A stretch of 64,000 bases of DNA from an uncultured Ruminococcus sp. (GCA_902762615.1 CACWOX010000002.1:156163-220162); one strand, 5' to 3'; counted from the first letter of the stretch, positions 24,225 to 33,523 are shown. Made by a program: numbers and translations. The notes: generated by a model not told the origin, from the sequence alone.

Positions 24225-25199
24225 TTACTCGGAATCAGATTCGTCATCTATGATCTTTTCATCTGAATCAAGAACCTCTGTTTCCTCGACATTCTCGTCT
24301 GCCTCGTCCTCAAACTCATCATAATCGCCGTCATCCGCGTCAACGACATCTTCCTCGGCAGTATTGACAGCAGGCATATCAAAGCCGAAAACAGATTTGA
24401 TAGCGGTGCCGGTCTTGACAAATCTGTCGATTCTGTAAAGCGTGAAGATGGCAAAAGCCACTGCGATAAGCAGTATGACAACGCATACGATCAGAACCAT
24501 TTCCGTAACAGACAAAGGATTGCTGATGCCGCCGAGCTTAATGGAATTGAGCATATCGTTGACAACGCTCAGATCGGTCTTGTTTGGATTGATAACTACT
24601 ATCTGAATGATGTATTTGTACGAACCGATAACAGTATACAAACCGTAAACCACATATTTGTTGCCTGTAGAGCTGTCTGTGTCGGTTCTTGAAATCATCA
24701 GATAGGTTCTGCCGTTGATCTTTTCAAAGCTGGCTTGGGAAGTGGTATCGCCGGCAGTGACATTCTGCGCAATAAGCTCGTCCTGCTGAGCCTTTGTCAG
24801 CTTGGAATAATCAGCGTAGTAACTGTCGAGAGGAGTGAGCTCTTCAATACCGGCATAAACCTGGCAGTAATTGTCCTTGTTGTTATTAAAGTAGAAAAAC
24901 ACTTTCTCATTAATAAGTGTGCTGCGGTCAAAATCGCTCTTGGCAAAAACGTCAGCCGGGCTTTCTACAGAAAGAATATCTCCCTTGGGAACGAGCATCT
25001 TGAAGTTGGCCATCTTGACAGTCGTCAGCTGCAGCTCTTCCTTTTTAAGGTCACAGCCGGAAACGATTGTCTGGGTCGAGACAACGCTCGGCTCTTCCTC
25101 TTCGGCACTTTCGGCAAATGCATTCATGCAGAATATGCTTGCAAGAAGCATCAGCACAAACGCTGTGAGGGTAGTGATCAATTTTTTGTTTGTTCTCAT
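24225..25199 (-). CDS. Secreted-domain membrane protein with acidic cytoplasmic tail
   Basis: The product has 324 residues. A signal peptide (1-30, ending AFAES) is followed by an extracellular domain (about 35-225) with no motif I recognise. One membrane segment lies at about 232-256. The C-terminal tail (about 262-324) has Asp and Glu at more than half of positions near its end. The topology is therefore outside-in with a strongly acidic cytoplasmic tail. It follows galU by 32 bases and ends at a strong terminator. The function is unknown; sensing or envelope assembly would be a guess from topology only. Confidence 0.8.
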   Translation of the reverse strand: MRTNKKLITTLTAFVLMLLASIFCMNAFAESAEEEEPSVVSTQTIVSGCDLKKEELQLTTVKMANFKMLVPKGDILSVESPADVFAKSDFDRSTLINEKVFFYFNNNKDNYCQVYAGIEELTPLDSYYADYSKLTKAQQDELIAQNVTAGDTTSQASFEKINGRTYLMISRTDTDSSTGNKYVVYGLYTVIGSYKYIIQIVVINPNKTDLSVVNDMLNSIKLGGISNPLSVTEMVLIVCVVILLIAVAFAIFTLYRIDRFVKTGTAIKSVFGFDMPAVNTAEEDVVDADDGDYDEFEDEADENVEETEVLDSDEKIIDDESDSE

Positions 25200-25231
25200 T
25201 AATTATACCATCCTTAAAATTAATAATATAC

Positions 25232-26116
25232 TCAAAGCTTATCCGCAATTTCTTTCAGATAAGCCTTAAAGCCATCACTGACTTCGGGGTGTGTAAGAGC
25301 GACGTCTACAGTCGCCTGCAAAATGCCCAGCTTGTTTCCCATGTCATAACGCTTGCCTTCAAAATCCACAGCGGTCAGACCCTTGGTCTTGGCAAGCTGT
25401 GCAAGCGCATCGGTAAGTTGTATCTCGTTGCCGGCTCCGGGAGGTGTGTGATCGAGAATATCAAATATCTCGGGAGGACATACGCACCTGCCGAGTATGG
25501 TGTAATTGCTCAGCAGATCCTCGACACGCTTCACCTTTTCGACAAGATCGATGCATCTGAAAATGTTGGTCTCGCCGTTCAGCGGCTCCAGCTTGAGTGA
25601 ACTGCCTCTCATCACGGCTTCAGGAGACATCTCCTTTGTGCCTACAACACCGAGACCGTATTTTTCATACGCTTCGCACAGCTGTGCGGTAACAGGCTTT
25701 TCTCCGATGATAACATCATCTCCGAAAAGAATAGCAAACGGCTCGTTGCCCACAAAAGAGCGTGCGCAGTTGACAGCATGACCCAGTCCCTTTGTCTCCT
25801 TCTGGCGCACAAAGCAGATATTAGCCATTTTGGTAAGCCCTACGACCTGATCGTATGCGTCCTGTCTGCCGGCAGCAAGAAGTCTTTCCTCAAGCTCCGG
25901 TGTGCGGTCAAAATGGTTTTCTATGTCGCCCTTGCCGCGGTTTGTAATAATGAGAATATCGGTAATGCCGCTTGCCACAGCCTCTTCCACGATATACTGA
26001 ATGGCAGGCTTGTCAACTATCGGGAGCATTTCTTTTGGCATAGCCTTAGAGGCAGGAAGCACTCTCGTCCCGAGACCGGCTGCAGGAATGACGGCTTTAC
26101 GCACTTTTATACTCAT
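25232..26116 (-). CDS. galU: UTP-glucose-1-phosphate uridylyltransferase
   Basis: The product has 294 residues. It makes UDP-glucose from UTP and glucose-1-phosphate for surface polysaccharides and glycolipids. The nucleotide-binding signature AAGLGTRVLPASKAMPKEMLP is at the N-terminus, with IVDKPAIQYIVEEA next and the metal-site GDDV near residue 130. The ATG at 26116 has AGGA 11 bases upstream; the ATG at 26125 is too close to it. UDP-glucose could serve the diacylglycerol glycosyltransferase-like protein at 30693-31832, which is inference. A promoter lies at 26150-26178. Confidence 0.95.
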   Translation of the reverse strand: MSIKVRKAVIPAAGLGTRVLPASKAMPKEMLPIVDKPAIQYIVEEAVASGITDILIITNRGKGDIENHFDRTPELEERLLAAGRQDAYDQVVGLTKMANICFVRQKETKGLGHAVNCARSFVGNEPFAILFGDDVIIGEKPVTAQLCEAYEKYGLGVVGTKEMSPEAVMRGSSLKLEPLNGETNIFRCIDLVEKVKRVEDLLSNYTILGRCVCPPEIFDILDHTPPGAGNEIQLTDALAQLAKTKGLTAVDFEGKRYDMGNKLGILQATVDVALTHPEVSDGFKAYLKEIADKL

Positions 26117-26149
26117 ATATATCATCGTCCTTTTAGGTTTATTTATGTT

Positions 26150-26178
26150 ATTATATCATATTTGGAAAAATTTTACAA
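26150..26178 (-). promoter_or_regulatory. sigma-A promoter of galU
   Basis: On the minus strand, TTGTAA, 17 bp and TATAAT. Confidence 0.7.
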
Positions 26179-26194
26179 CAGAATTTATAAATAT

Positions 26195-27106
26195 TCAAAA
26201 CAAAATTCCTCTCTCTGATATATACAAAATTGCCAAATAGCAAAGCACCATGGAAAATGCCGGCAGCAAAGTGATTCCGCCCTTTTCATCAAGCTCCCGG
26301 TTGAATTCCTCGGCATCGGCGTTTCTGGCTGTAACCTGTGCGTTGATTTTTTTTACCCTTTTGGCGCAGTACCTCATATATATGCGATTTCCAAAGAGTC
26401 CCGAGACAATCATTAAAATAAATTCCAGACCCGAGAGAAGCAATGACAGCATTGAAACCACGGCGAGCTTATTGCCTGAAAGACTGCTGAAAATGCTCGA
26501 AAAATATGCCTGAACCAGCGACGTTCCGGTAACCGCCATTATCATGAGAATGCCGGGAAGATACATCCGGCGTGAAACAAACCAGAAGCCGTGCATAAAA
26601 AACGCGGTAAAATTAAAGCTAACCGGAAGCTTACTGCGAGCCATTCTGACAAATCTCGGAATATAGTAAATCCACATGTTCCCTACAAAACGCTTGATAT
26701 CGCCAGCCGGCACTCCGTCGAGCGGCTCAGCGGGGTCAAAAGGAAAGAGCTCTTCCAGATTATCCGGCATGGCTGCTTCTGAAAACGGAGCTTTTTCTTC
26801 ATACATATAATATCCGCAGTACTCGCAGTATTTTTCGCTTTTTGTGGTTCGTCTGCCGCAGTTGGGGCATATGACACGCTCATCGGAGTCTGTGTCTGAA
26901 TAAGTCCTCGCGCTCTCATCCGTCAGTTTCACGTCGCCAATATACATTTTCTCCGGCTGCCACTCATAGCCTTCCGCATGCTTGTCTTCACATGCGCAAT
27001 GACCGAGTTCTTTCCAGCATTCTCTGTGATGAGGCGCTCCGCATTCGGGGCATACTACCACATCCGACTGCTCATCAAAAGGCTCCCCGCATTTTACGCA
27101 GGACAT
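26195..27106 (-). CDS. RING-like/zinc-ribbon membrane protein
   Basis: The product has about 303 residues. The N-terminus carries a cross-brace-like set of cysteines and histidines: MSCVKCG, CPECGAPHHRECW, then LGHCACED. This resembles prokaryotic RING-like zinc fingers. A second zinc ribbon CPNCGRR...YCEYCGYY follows (about 80-105). Three or four membrane segments lie between about 165 and 300. The family is seen mainly in Firmicutes and its function is not established; ubiquitin ligase activity must not be assumed. The start at 27106 has AAGGA 10 bases upstream; ATG 27124 and GTG 27148/27166 are alternatives. Confidence 0.75.
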   Translation of the reverse strand: MSCVKCGEPFDEQSDVVVCPECGAPHHRECWKELGHCACEDKHAEGYEWQPEKMYIGDVKLTDESARTYSDTDSDERVICPNCGRRTTKSEKYCEYCGYYMYEEKAPFSEAAMPDNLEELFPFDPAEPLDGVPAGDIKRFVGNMWIYYIPRFVRMARSKLPVSFNFTAFFMHGFWFVSRRMYLPGILMIMAVTGTSLVQAYFSSIFSSLSGNKLAVVSMLSLLLSGLEFILMIVSGLFGNRIYMRYCAKRVKKINAQVTARNADAEEFNRELDEKGGITLLPAFSMVLCYLAILYISERGILF

Positions 27107-27201
27107 TTTTTTATAATCCTTCATATTCAAAAGGGCAATTCTTGTCACCGAACGCCCTGAACGCACCTCCGTTCAGTTCAAAAATACAAGTGTTAAATGC
27201 A

Positions 27202-27230
27202 ATTATACATCAAGTCGTTTATATAATCAA
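27202..27230 (-). promoter_or_regulatory. sigma-A promoter of the RING-like protein gene
   Basis: On the minus strand, TTGATT, 17 bp and TATAAT. The leader would be about 90 nt. Confidence 0.65.
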
Positions 27231-27246
27231 GTAAATTTTTTCAAAA

Positions 27247-30200
27247 TCAATTGACAGTCACCTTGCACCTTGCGGAAACACCGCTTCCGGTCTCAATGCA
27301 GATATAACAGCTGCCTGCTGAAATCGCAGTGATCAGACCGTCGCTTCGCACAGTGGCAACCGCTTCATCGGTGGAATACCATCTCACAGTGTCGTTGCTG
27401 TCATCAGGCAGAACGGTGAAAACAAGCGAATCGGTTTCTCCCGAAAGCATGGAAAGGCTTTTTTTGTTGAGCCTGATGGAATCGGCTTTTTTCATGACAA
27501 TTATCTCAAATGATGATGTGACAGTTTCGCCTGTAACATCATTTGTCAGCTTGGCGGTAATGACGGCAATTCCGGACGATTTTCCCTTGACCGTGCCGCC
27601 GGACGTGATACGCGCCACCTCCTCGTTGTCCGAAAGCCATTCTATTGAGTCGGTGGTGTTTTTCGGCTCCATTACCGCATTAAGCGAAAGAACCTCTCCG
27701 ATATAAATGCTGTCCTTTTCCGCTTTAATTTCAACCGAATCTGCCGGAAGCCTTACCTGAACCTGACATTTGGTGATAAGATCTCCGCTTGTCCGGCAGT
27801 TGATGATGCATTTGCCGGCGCCCACTGCTGTAACGGTGCCGTTTTCGTCCACCGTTGCCACATTCTCATCGGTAGAATTCCATGTGCATTTATCAGTGGT
27901 TTCGGGTGAATAAGACGGACGAACAATGGAGTTCAGCTTATAAACCGAGCCTCTGTTTATTTTCAGCTTTTTAACGTCAAGCGTCAGTTCTTCTGCGCGG
28001 GTTATGACATTCACACGGCATTCGGCGACAAGACCTCCGGCGGTCTCCGCATATATTGTTGCTCTTCCAAATGACTTTCCCGTTACCTTGCCTTTGGAAT
28101 TGACTGACGCCACATACGGGTCGGATGATCTCCAAGTGATTTGCTGTTTGGAGTCCTCTGGAGTAACCGATACTTTCAGATTGAATTGCTTTCCCTGATA
28201 GACGTTTCTGATCTCCCTGTCAAGAGAAATACTCTCCGCCGGATTGACGCATTTCACTGCAAATGAAGCTTTAAGCCCACTCAAAGAAGTTGCCGTAATA
28301 TTGCATTTTCCCTGACCTGTCGCTGTGATCACTCCGTTCCCGTCCACGGCAGCCACAGTATTATCGTCACTTTCCCATGTTATTTCATCTTTCGAGAATG
28401 ACGGACACAATGTGCATTCTATTGCGGTGCTTTCACCTGTCACAAGTTCTTTTTCCGGCGAAGTAACGGATAAATCTGTCGGTTTCTCGGTAACCGTCAC
28501 CAGCACGTTATTCTCGCTGCCGTCAGGCATACGGCAGGTGATATTTGCCGTCCCTCTGCTGTGGGCGGTGACTTTGCCGTCATTCGTCACAGTAGCAACA
28601 GACGGTGCGGAAGAATACCAGAATCTGTTGGCTGAAAAAATAGGATCTATGATCTGGCTGATAATCGAGCTTAATTCTTCGCTTTCTCCACAGTATATCA
28701 GTCTTGTATCAAATGTTCTCTCTTTGCTTGTACCTATATCTTCAGGTGAAACGACTGAGACCTTCACCACACACGGTTCAAACCCCTCAGCCGAAGCCGT
28801 TACTTCCGCATTTCCCGTTGAAACGGCGGTAAGTCTGCCGCCATTAACCTTTACCACCGATTCATCTGACGATTCCCATGAAACTGCCGCTCTCCTGCGA
28901 GAGACAAATCCGCTTGTCAGAGAAAATGTTTGTCCTGCGGCAATGACAACACGTTCTGAATTGGTAAAGAGCGTGTCTGAATAAGGAGTGAATGAAATCT
29001 CGCGGTCGGCGCAATACTTTTCTGCCATGCTTCCTTTTGAAGCAAATACCCTGAGATATTCCGTCTTCTTTATTCTGCCGTCGGATAAATACCTGCCAAA
29101 TGCCGCGCTGCCGATGCTTTCCACGCTGTCAGGAAGAGAGATCGCAGCCATATCCGTACAGCCAAAAAATGCAGCCCTTCCTATAGCGGTAAGACCTTCA
29201 CTCAACGCAGCCTCTGAAATGCCGTTGCAGCCCATCGCAGCATAATCAGCTATTGACACAACATGTTCGGAAAGAGTCAGCGTTTCCTTAAAGCCCTGTG
29301 GACATAAAATAAGCGTTGTGCCGTCCTTGCTGTACAGGCACCCGTTCACGGAAGCATAGTTTTCATTATCTGCCGACACGGCTATCTTTGTCAGGGAAGT
29401 GCAGTCGGCAAAGGCGCCAAGCCTTATCTGCTGCACATTCTTCCCCATCTCAGCTTTTTTCAGCGCCACGCAGCCGCTAAATGCGAGCGAGCGTATCTCG
29501 GTCAGACTGTCAATTTCAGGAACGCTCCTGAGTGAAACACAGTTTTCAAAAGCCGACACATCAATAACGGATATCCCCGAGCCGAAAGAAACCTTATGCA
29601 GACTTGCGCAATCACGAAATGTCTCGGGGCGTATCTCGGTAATCCCATCTCCCAGCACGACCTTTTCCAGCGAATCGCACTTCGTGAATGCACCCGCACC
29701 GAGTTCGGTTATTCCCGACAGATCGGCTCCCTTAATTGATTTACACCCCTTGAAAGCAGTATCGCCTATAGACTCAAGCGTATTGCCGAAGGAAGCGCTT
29801 TCCAGCCTGCCGCACCCTTCAAATGAACTTGCGCCGATGCTTTTGAGAGTGGATGGAAAAACGGCTTTTTCTAAGTGTATGCAATTAAAAAAAGCAAAGT
29901 TGTCGATCCGCGTCATTCCTTCAGGAAATTCCGCTCCTGTGAGCGAACGGCAGCCGTAAAAAGCTCCCTCTCCGACACTTCTGAGCGAAGAAGGAAAAGT
30001 GACGCTGCTCAGACCTATGCAGCCGCTGAAAGCATATTTGCCGATATCGGTCACGCTGTCCGGAATAACGACCGATGTGATGTATTTCCCATTACAGAAA
30101 GCCTCACGGCTTATCTGCTTCACCGGAACTCCGCCAAGCTCGGCAGGTATCTCAATATCAATCTCGTCGCCGTCGTATCTGGTAACTGCCGAATAGCGGT

Positions 30201-30417
30201 TATTGTTCTTGTCCACATAGACAGAATAAACCCATTTATCCTGCCTGAGATTCACAGAATCGACAGAGGGCAAAAGCGTTTCTTTTTCAGCGCTGACAGT
30301 GGGAGCACAGACACAGAAGCACAAAGATGCTGCCAAGGCAACCATTACTATCACACCAATTGTCCTGCGAAACGATTTTGAATTATTAAAAATATGAAAT
30401 AAACCGGAACAGATCAT
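27247..30417 (-). CDS. Large surface protein: BspA-like leucine-rich repeats plus Big_2 domains
   Basis: The product has 1056 residues. A signal peptide (about 1-43, ending VSAEK) is followed by BspA-type LRR_5 repeats (about 95-465) with the recurring pattern IG..AF..C..L..V..P. About seven bacterial Ig-like (Big_2) repeats follow (about 480-1056), each with the pattern W.S.D..VA.V...G.VTA...G...I. No LPxTG or other sorting signal is at the C-terminus (it ends CKVTVN), so it is either secreted or held non-covalently. Such proteins usually act in adhesion. CGGAGGG precedes the ATG. The leader carries a 14-bp tandem repeat. Confidence 0.92.
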   Translation of the reverse strand: MICSGLFHIFNNSKSFRRTIGVIVMVALAASLCFCVCAPTVSAEKETLLPSVDSVNLRQDKWVYSVYVDKNNNRYSAVTRYDGDEIDIEIPAELGGVPVKQISREAFCNGKYITSVVIPDSVTDIGKYAFSGCIGLSSVTFPSSLRSVGEGAFYGCRSLTGAEFPEGMTRIDNFAFFNCIHLEKAVFPSTLKSIGASSFEGCGRLESASFGNTLESIGDTAFKGCKSIKGADLSGITELGAGAFTKCDSLEKVVLGDGITEIRPETFRDCASLHKVSFGSGISVIDVSAFENCVSLRSVPEIDSLTEIRSLAFSGCVALKKAEMGKNVQQIRLGAFADCTSLTKIAVSADNENYASVNGCLYSKDGTTLILCPQGFKETLTLSEHVVSIADYAAMGCNGISEAALSEGLTAIGRAAFFGCTDMAAISLPDSVESIGSAAFGRYLSDGRIKKTEYLRVFASKGSMAEKYCADREISFTPYSDTLFTNSERVVIAAGQTFSLTSGFVSRRRAAVSWESSDESVVKVNGGRLTAVSTGNAEVTASAEGFEPCVVKVSVVSPEDIGTSKERTFDTRLIYCGESEELSSIISQIIDPIFSANRFWYSSAPSVATVTNDGKVTAHSRGTANITCRMPDGSENNVLVTVTEKPTDLSVTSPEKELVTGESTAIECTLCPSFSKDEITWESDDNTVAAVDGNGVITATGQGKCNITATSLSGLKASFAVKCVNPAESISLDREIRNVYQGKQFNLKVSVTPEDSKQQITWRSSDPYVASVNSKGKVTGKSFGRATIYAETAGGLVAECRVNVITRAEELTLDVKKLKINRGSVYKLNSIVRPSYSPETTDKCTWNSTDENVATVDENGTVTAVGAGKCIINCRTSGDLITKCQVQVRLPADSVEIKAEKDSIYIGEVLSLNAVMEPKNTTDSIEWLSDNEEVARITSGGTVKGKSSGIAVITAKLTNDVTGETVTSSFEIIVMKKADSIRLNKKSLSMLSGETDSLVFTVLPDDSNDTVRWYSTDEAVATVRSDGLITAISAGSCYICIETGSGVSARCKVTVN

Positions 30418-30443
30418 AACGCCCTCCGAAAATTTCCCAATTA

Positions 30444-30482
30444 TTTTTAAACCAATTTTTTTAAACCAATTTTTTTAAACCA
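30444..30482. repeat. 14-bp tandem repeat in the leader of the LRR/Big_2 gene
   Basis: Nearly three copies of TTTTTTTAAACCAA lie between the -10 box and the SD of the minus-strand surface protein gene. Homopolymer-rich repeats in a leader can change length by slippage. Confidence 0.85.
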
Positions 30483-30495
30483 TTCTGTTATATCT

Positions 30496-30523
30496 ATTAT
30501 AAACATTAATTTCAAAAAGTCAA
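30496..30523 (-). promoter_or_regulatory. sigma-A promoter of the LRR/Big_2 gene
   Basis: On the minus strand, TTGACT, 16 bp and TATAAT. Confidence 0.75.
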
Positions 30524-30692
30524 CGGAATACACATAAAACTAACATTTTAATTGGCAATATTGATATTTTTTGATTCGTTATAATTATATAGAACAATTA
30601 GATTCGTATTATCACATCAAATTAATATCTTTTTAATATAAAGATATTATGATTTTAATTCAAGTATTATCGTTTAACAAGGTGATGAAACA

Positions 30693-31832
30693 ATGAAAGC
30701 AGTAGTTTTGTCATGCAATACAGGTGAAGGACACAACACGGCAGGCAAAGCAATTTATCATAAATTCCTGCAGCTGGGTGTGGAATGTGATTTTGTGGAT
30801 ACGCTTTCTATTGCCGGCATGAATGCCTCGCGTGCGGTCAATCATTCCTATGTCGGCATAACGACATCGGTGCCTGCGGTATTCGGCATGATATATTCCA
30901 TAGGCAGAACAGTGAGCGATATGAACACGCAGCATCTGCACATAAAGTCGCCTGTCTATGCCGCCAATACGCTCTACCGTAAAAAACTGGCTAAATTCAT
31001 CAGGGACGGCGGCTATGATGTGGCGGTAATGCCGCACCTCTTCCCTGCCGAGTGCCTCACATCGCTCAAAAAGCACAACATGCTCGACATTCCTTTTATC
31101 TGCGTGGCGACCGACTACGCCTGCATTCCTTTCTGGGAGGAAACCGCGCCGGATTATTTTGTCATTCCTCATCCCGACCTCGCGGAGGACTTTTATTCCC
31201 GCAAGATTCCTCAGGACAAGCTGCTGCCCTTCGGCATACCCGTCAGCGATAAATTCAAAGAAAAGACCGACCGCGCAGAAGCACGCGAAGCGCTCGGTCT
31301 GCCGGACGACAAGCCTATTCTGCTTATGATGTCGGGAAGTATGGGCTTCGGCGGTCTTGAGGAAATGGCGCGCTCGCTTTATGCCGGCTTTGACCGCAAC
31401 GCGCGTATAATTATACTCTGCGGCCGCAATGAGTCGATGAGGGAACATCTGAAAAAGGCTTTCGCGGATAATCCGGATATCATTCTTCAGCCATTCACCG
31501 ACAAGGTGAGTCTGTTCATGGACGCTGCCGACATGGTATTTACCAAACCCGGCGGACTTACCTCTACCGAGGCTGCCGTCAAAAACGTGCTTCTGGTACA
31601 CACACCTCCCATTCCCGGCTGCGAAACCATCAATGCCCAATTCTTCTCTTCACGCGGCATGTCGGTCTGCGCCGGAGCAAATGCAGGACACGGTGAATTA
31701 GCCGAGGCTGCCCATTCACTGTGGCTGGACAGGCAGGCGCAGGAGAAAATGCTCACGGCTCAGAGGGAAAATATCAATCCCGACGCGGCTGACGAGATAT
31801 GCAGATTTATCATTGAGAAGTATTCCAAATAA
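30693..31832 (+). CDS. GT28 diacylglycerol glycosyltransferase-like protein (MGDG synthase family)
   Basis: The product has 379 residues. The N-terminal MGDG-synthase domain starts VVLSCNTGEGHNTAGKAI. The C-terminal GT28 nucleotide-sugar domain includes KPGGLTSTEAAVKNVLLVHTPPIPGCE, the UDP-sugar binding region. Family members transfer glucose or galactose from UDP-sugar to diacylglycerol at the inner face of the membrane, making glycolipids and the anchor for lipoteichoic acid. The exact sugar is unknown. AAGGTG precedes the ATG. Next to it is a PlsY-like gene, which suggests a membrane-lipid locus. The promoter was not clearly resolved. Confidence 0.87.
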   Translation: MKAVVLSCNTGEGHNTAGKAIYHKFLQLGVECDFVDTLSIAGMNASRAVNHSYVGITTSVPAVFGMIYSIGRTVSDMNTQHLHIKSPVYAANTLYRKKLAKFIRDGGYDVAVMPHLFPAECLTSLKKHNMLDIPFICVATDYACIPFWEETAPDYFVIPHPDLAEDFYSRKIPQDKLLPFGIPVSDKFKEKTDRAEAREALGLPDDKPILLMMSGSMGFGGLEEMARSLYAGFDRNARIIILCGRNESMREHLKKAFADNPDIILQPFTDKVSLFMDAADMVFTKPGGLTSTEAAVKNVLLVHTPPIPGCETINAQFFSSRGMSVCAGANAGHGELAEAAHSLWLDRQAQEKMLTAQRENINPDAADEICRFIIEKYSK

Positions 31833-31833
31833 A

Positions 31834-31862
31834 TTGACAAATCGGCAGCGCTGTGTTATAAT
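31834..31862 (+). promoter_or_regulatory. Consensus sigma-A promoter of plsY-proC
   Basis: TTGACA, 17 bp and TATAAT begin 2 bases after the preceding stop codon. The spacer is nearly the same as in the tRNA promoter at 427-455. Confidence 0.85.
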
Positions 31863-31889
31863 GTCTGCCGCACGGAGGTATTAATCGAA

Positions 31890-32555
31890 ATGCTGACGTA
31901 TTTGTTCTGGACGGTTGTCTCATTCTTCTCGGGAAGCGTGATGTACAGCTATCTGATACCCAAGTGTCTTTTCGGGAAGGACATCACAAAGCTGAGCAAG
32001 GACGGCAATCCCGGCTGCGGAAACGTATTCACCTGTGTGGGAATTCCCTGCGGTATTCTATGTCTGCTGCTCGAGCTTGCAAAAGGAGCGTTCCCTGTGT
32101 GGCTGGCGCTGCAATTCGTCAGTCCCGACAATATCCTGTTCGCAGGGGTGATGGCAGCTCCCGTTCTGGGTCACGCATTCAGTCCCATGCTTAAACGACG
32201 CGGCGGCAAGGCGATCGCAGTTACATTCGGCGCGTTGATAGGATTATGTCCGCACTCGCTTCTGCTCTTTATGCTCGCGGTGCCGATGGTGTTATTTTCG
32301 ACGGTGCTGCGAATTACTCCCCACAGCCTTCGGGTGATGATCAGCTATTGTGCCATGCTGGGCAGCTCGTTCTTTTTTGACTCACGGACTTCGCTGCTTA
32401 TTGGCGCCGCTATGATCACCGCAACTGTCATATACCGGCACATGGCGGATTATTTACACCGCGAGAAAATGCAGTACGGCGTCTACATCTTCTCACTGAA
32501 AATATTGGAACATAACGGGAACAAAGAGGAGCTGTCCCACTCCGGCAAGGCTTAA
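31890..32555 (+). CDS. PlsY-like glycerol-3-phosphate acyltransferase homologue, divergent motifs
   Basis: The product has 221 residues with about six membrane segments, the PlsY layout. PlsY transfers an acyl group from acyl-phosphate to glycerol-3-phosphate as the first step of phospholipid synthesis. The third motif is kept (GHAFSPMLKRRGGKAIA) and the second appears as LELAKG. The first motif, normally GSGNxGATN, is altered to DGNPGCGNVFT. It also has a hydrophilic C-terminal tail of about 25 residues. It may therefore be a second, specialised PlsY rather than the main enzyme. GGAGG precedes the ATG and proC follows after 25 bases. Confidence 0.8.
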   Translation: MLTYLFWTVVSFFSGSVMYSYLIPKCLFGKDITKLSKDGNPGCGNVFTCVGIPCGILCLLLELAKGAFPVWLALQFVSPDNILFAGVMAAPVLGHAFSPMLKRRGGKAIAVTFGALIGLCPHSLLLFMLAVPMVLFSTVLRITPHSLRVMISYCAMLGSSFFFDSRTSLLIGAAMITATVIYRHMADYLHREKMQYGVYIFSLKILEHNGNKEELSHSGKA

Positions 32556-32580
32556 TTCATTCATAAGGACGGTTTATAGT

Positions 32581-33402
32581 ATGAGCATCATTGAAAGATT
32601 CGGCAAAAAATTAGGCTTCATCGGAGCGGGAAATATGGCAACCGCCATGATGAGCGGCATTGTCTCGGGCGGCATTTTCGGCGCTGACGAGATCATTATG
32701 TCGGACGTGAGCGGCGACAGACTCACCTTCATCAGGGAAAAATACGGCGTGGAAACCACCTCCGACAACGTCGAAACAGTAAAGAATTCCGCCGTGATTA
32801 TTCTGGCGGTCAAACCGCAGTATTATACGCAGGTCATCAAAGAAATCGCACCCTTTGTCGCTGATGACCAGCTGATTATCACTATTGCCCCCGGGCAGAC
32901 TCTTGCTTCACTTGCGGACCGCTTCGGCAGCGGCAGTCTCAAGATAATACGCACCATGCCCAACACGCCCGCAATGGTCGGCGCAGGAATCACAGCCGTA
33001 ACGCCCAACGCAAATGTCACCGACGACGAACTGAAATACGTGCAAAAAATACTCGGCGGCTTCGGCATTACCGAGGTCATAAGCGAGAATCTGATGGACG
33101 CTGTCGTATCGGTCAGCGGAAGCTCTCCGGCTTATGTGTTCATGTTCATCGAGGCAATGGCTGACGCAGCCGTTGCGGACGGAATGCCCAGAGCGCAGGC
33201 TTACCGCTTCGCGGCTCAGGCTGTCATGGGCAGCGCAAAGATGGTGCTCGAAACCGGAAAGCACCCCGCCGAGCTAAAGGACATGGTCTGCTCTCCTGCC
33301 GGCACCACCATAGAAGCCGTGCGCGTTCTTGAAGAAAAAGGCATGCGCAGCGCGGTATTCGAGGCTATGAAGGCATGCACCAACAAGGCAAAGGGCATTT
33401 AA
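32581..33402 (+). CDS. proC: Pyrroline-5-carboxylate reductase
   Basis: The product has 273 residues. It catalyses the last step of proline synthesis, reducing pyrroline-5-carboxylate with NAD(P)H in the cytoplasm. The dinucleotide motif GFIGAGNMATAM is at the N-terminus. The C-terminal signature region, with PAYVFMFIEAMADAAVADG and the SPAGTTIEA segment, is complete. AAGGA lies upstream of the ATG. It shares the promoter at 31834-31862 with the PlsY-like gene, an unusual partner. Confidence 0.95.
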   Translation: MSIIERFGKKLGFIGAGNMATAMMSGIVSGGIFGADEIIMSDVSGDRLTFIREKYGVETTSDNVETVKNSAVIILAVKPQYYTQVIKEIAPFVADDQLIITIAPGQTLASLADRFGSGSLKIIRTMPNTPAMVGAGITAVTPNANVTDDELKYVQKILGGFGITEVISENLMDAVVSVSGSSPAYVFMFIEAMADAAVADGMPRAQAYRFAAQAVMGSAKMVLETGKHPAELKDMVCSPAGTTIEAVRVLEEKGMRSAVFEAMKACTNKAKGI

Positions 33403-33481
33403 ATACAGTGTGGCAGTGGAGTTTTTTTAGGCGGCGCTGCATTTCACTCAACCATTCTTTATATTAAATAATAACACAAAG

Positions 33482-33516
33482 GCGCGGTCTGTAACTAACA
33501 AGTTCACAAACCGCGC
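33482..33516 (+). terminator. Terminator of proC
   Basis: GCGCGGT pairs with ACCGCGC, followed by a moderately T-rich tract (TTGCTTCGCTTTATT). It lies 80 bases past the proC stop. Confidence 0.65.
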
Positions 33517-33523
33517 TTGCTTC

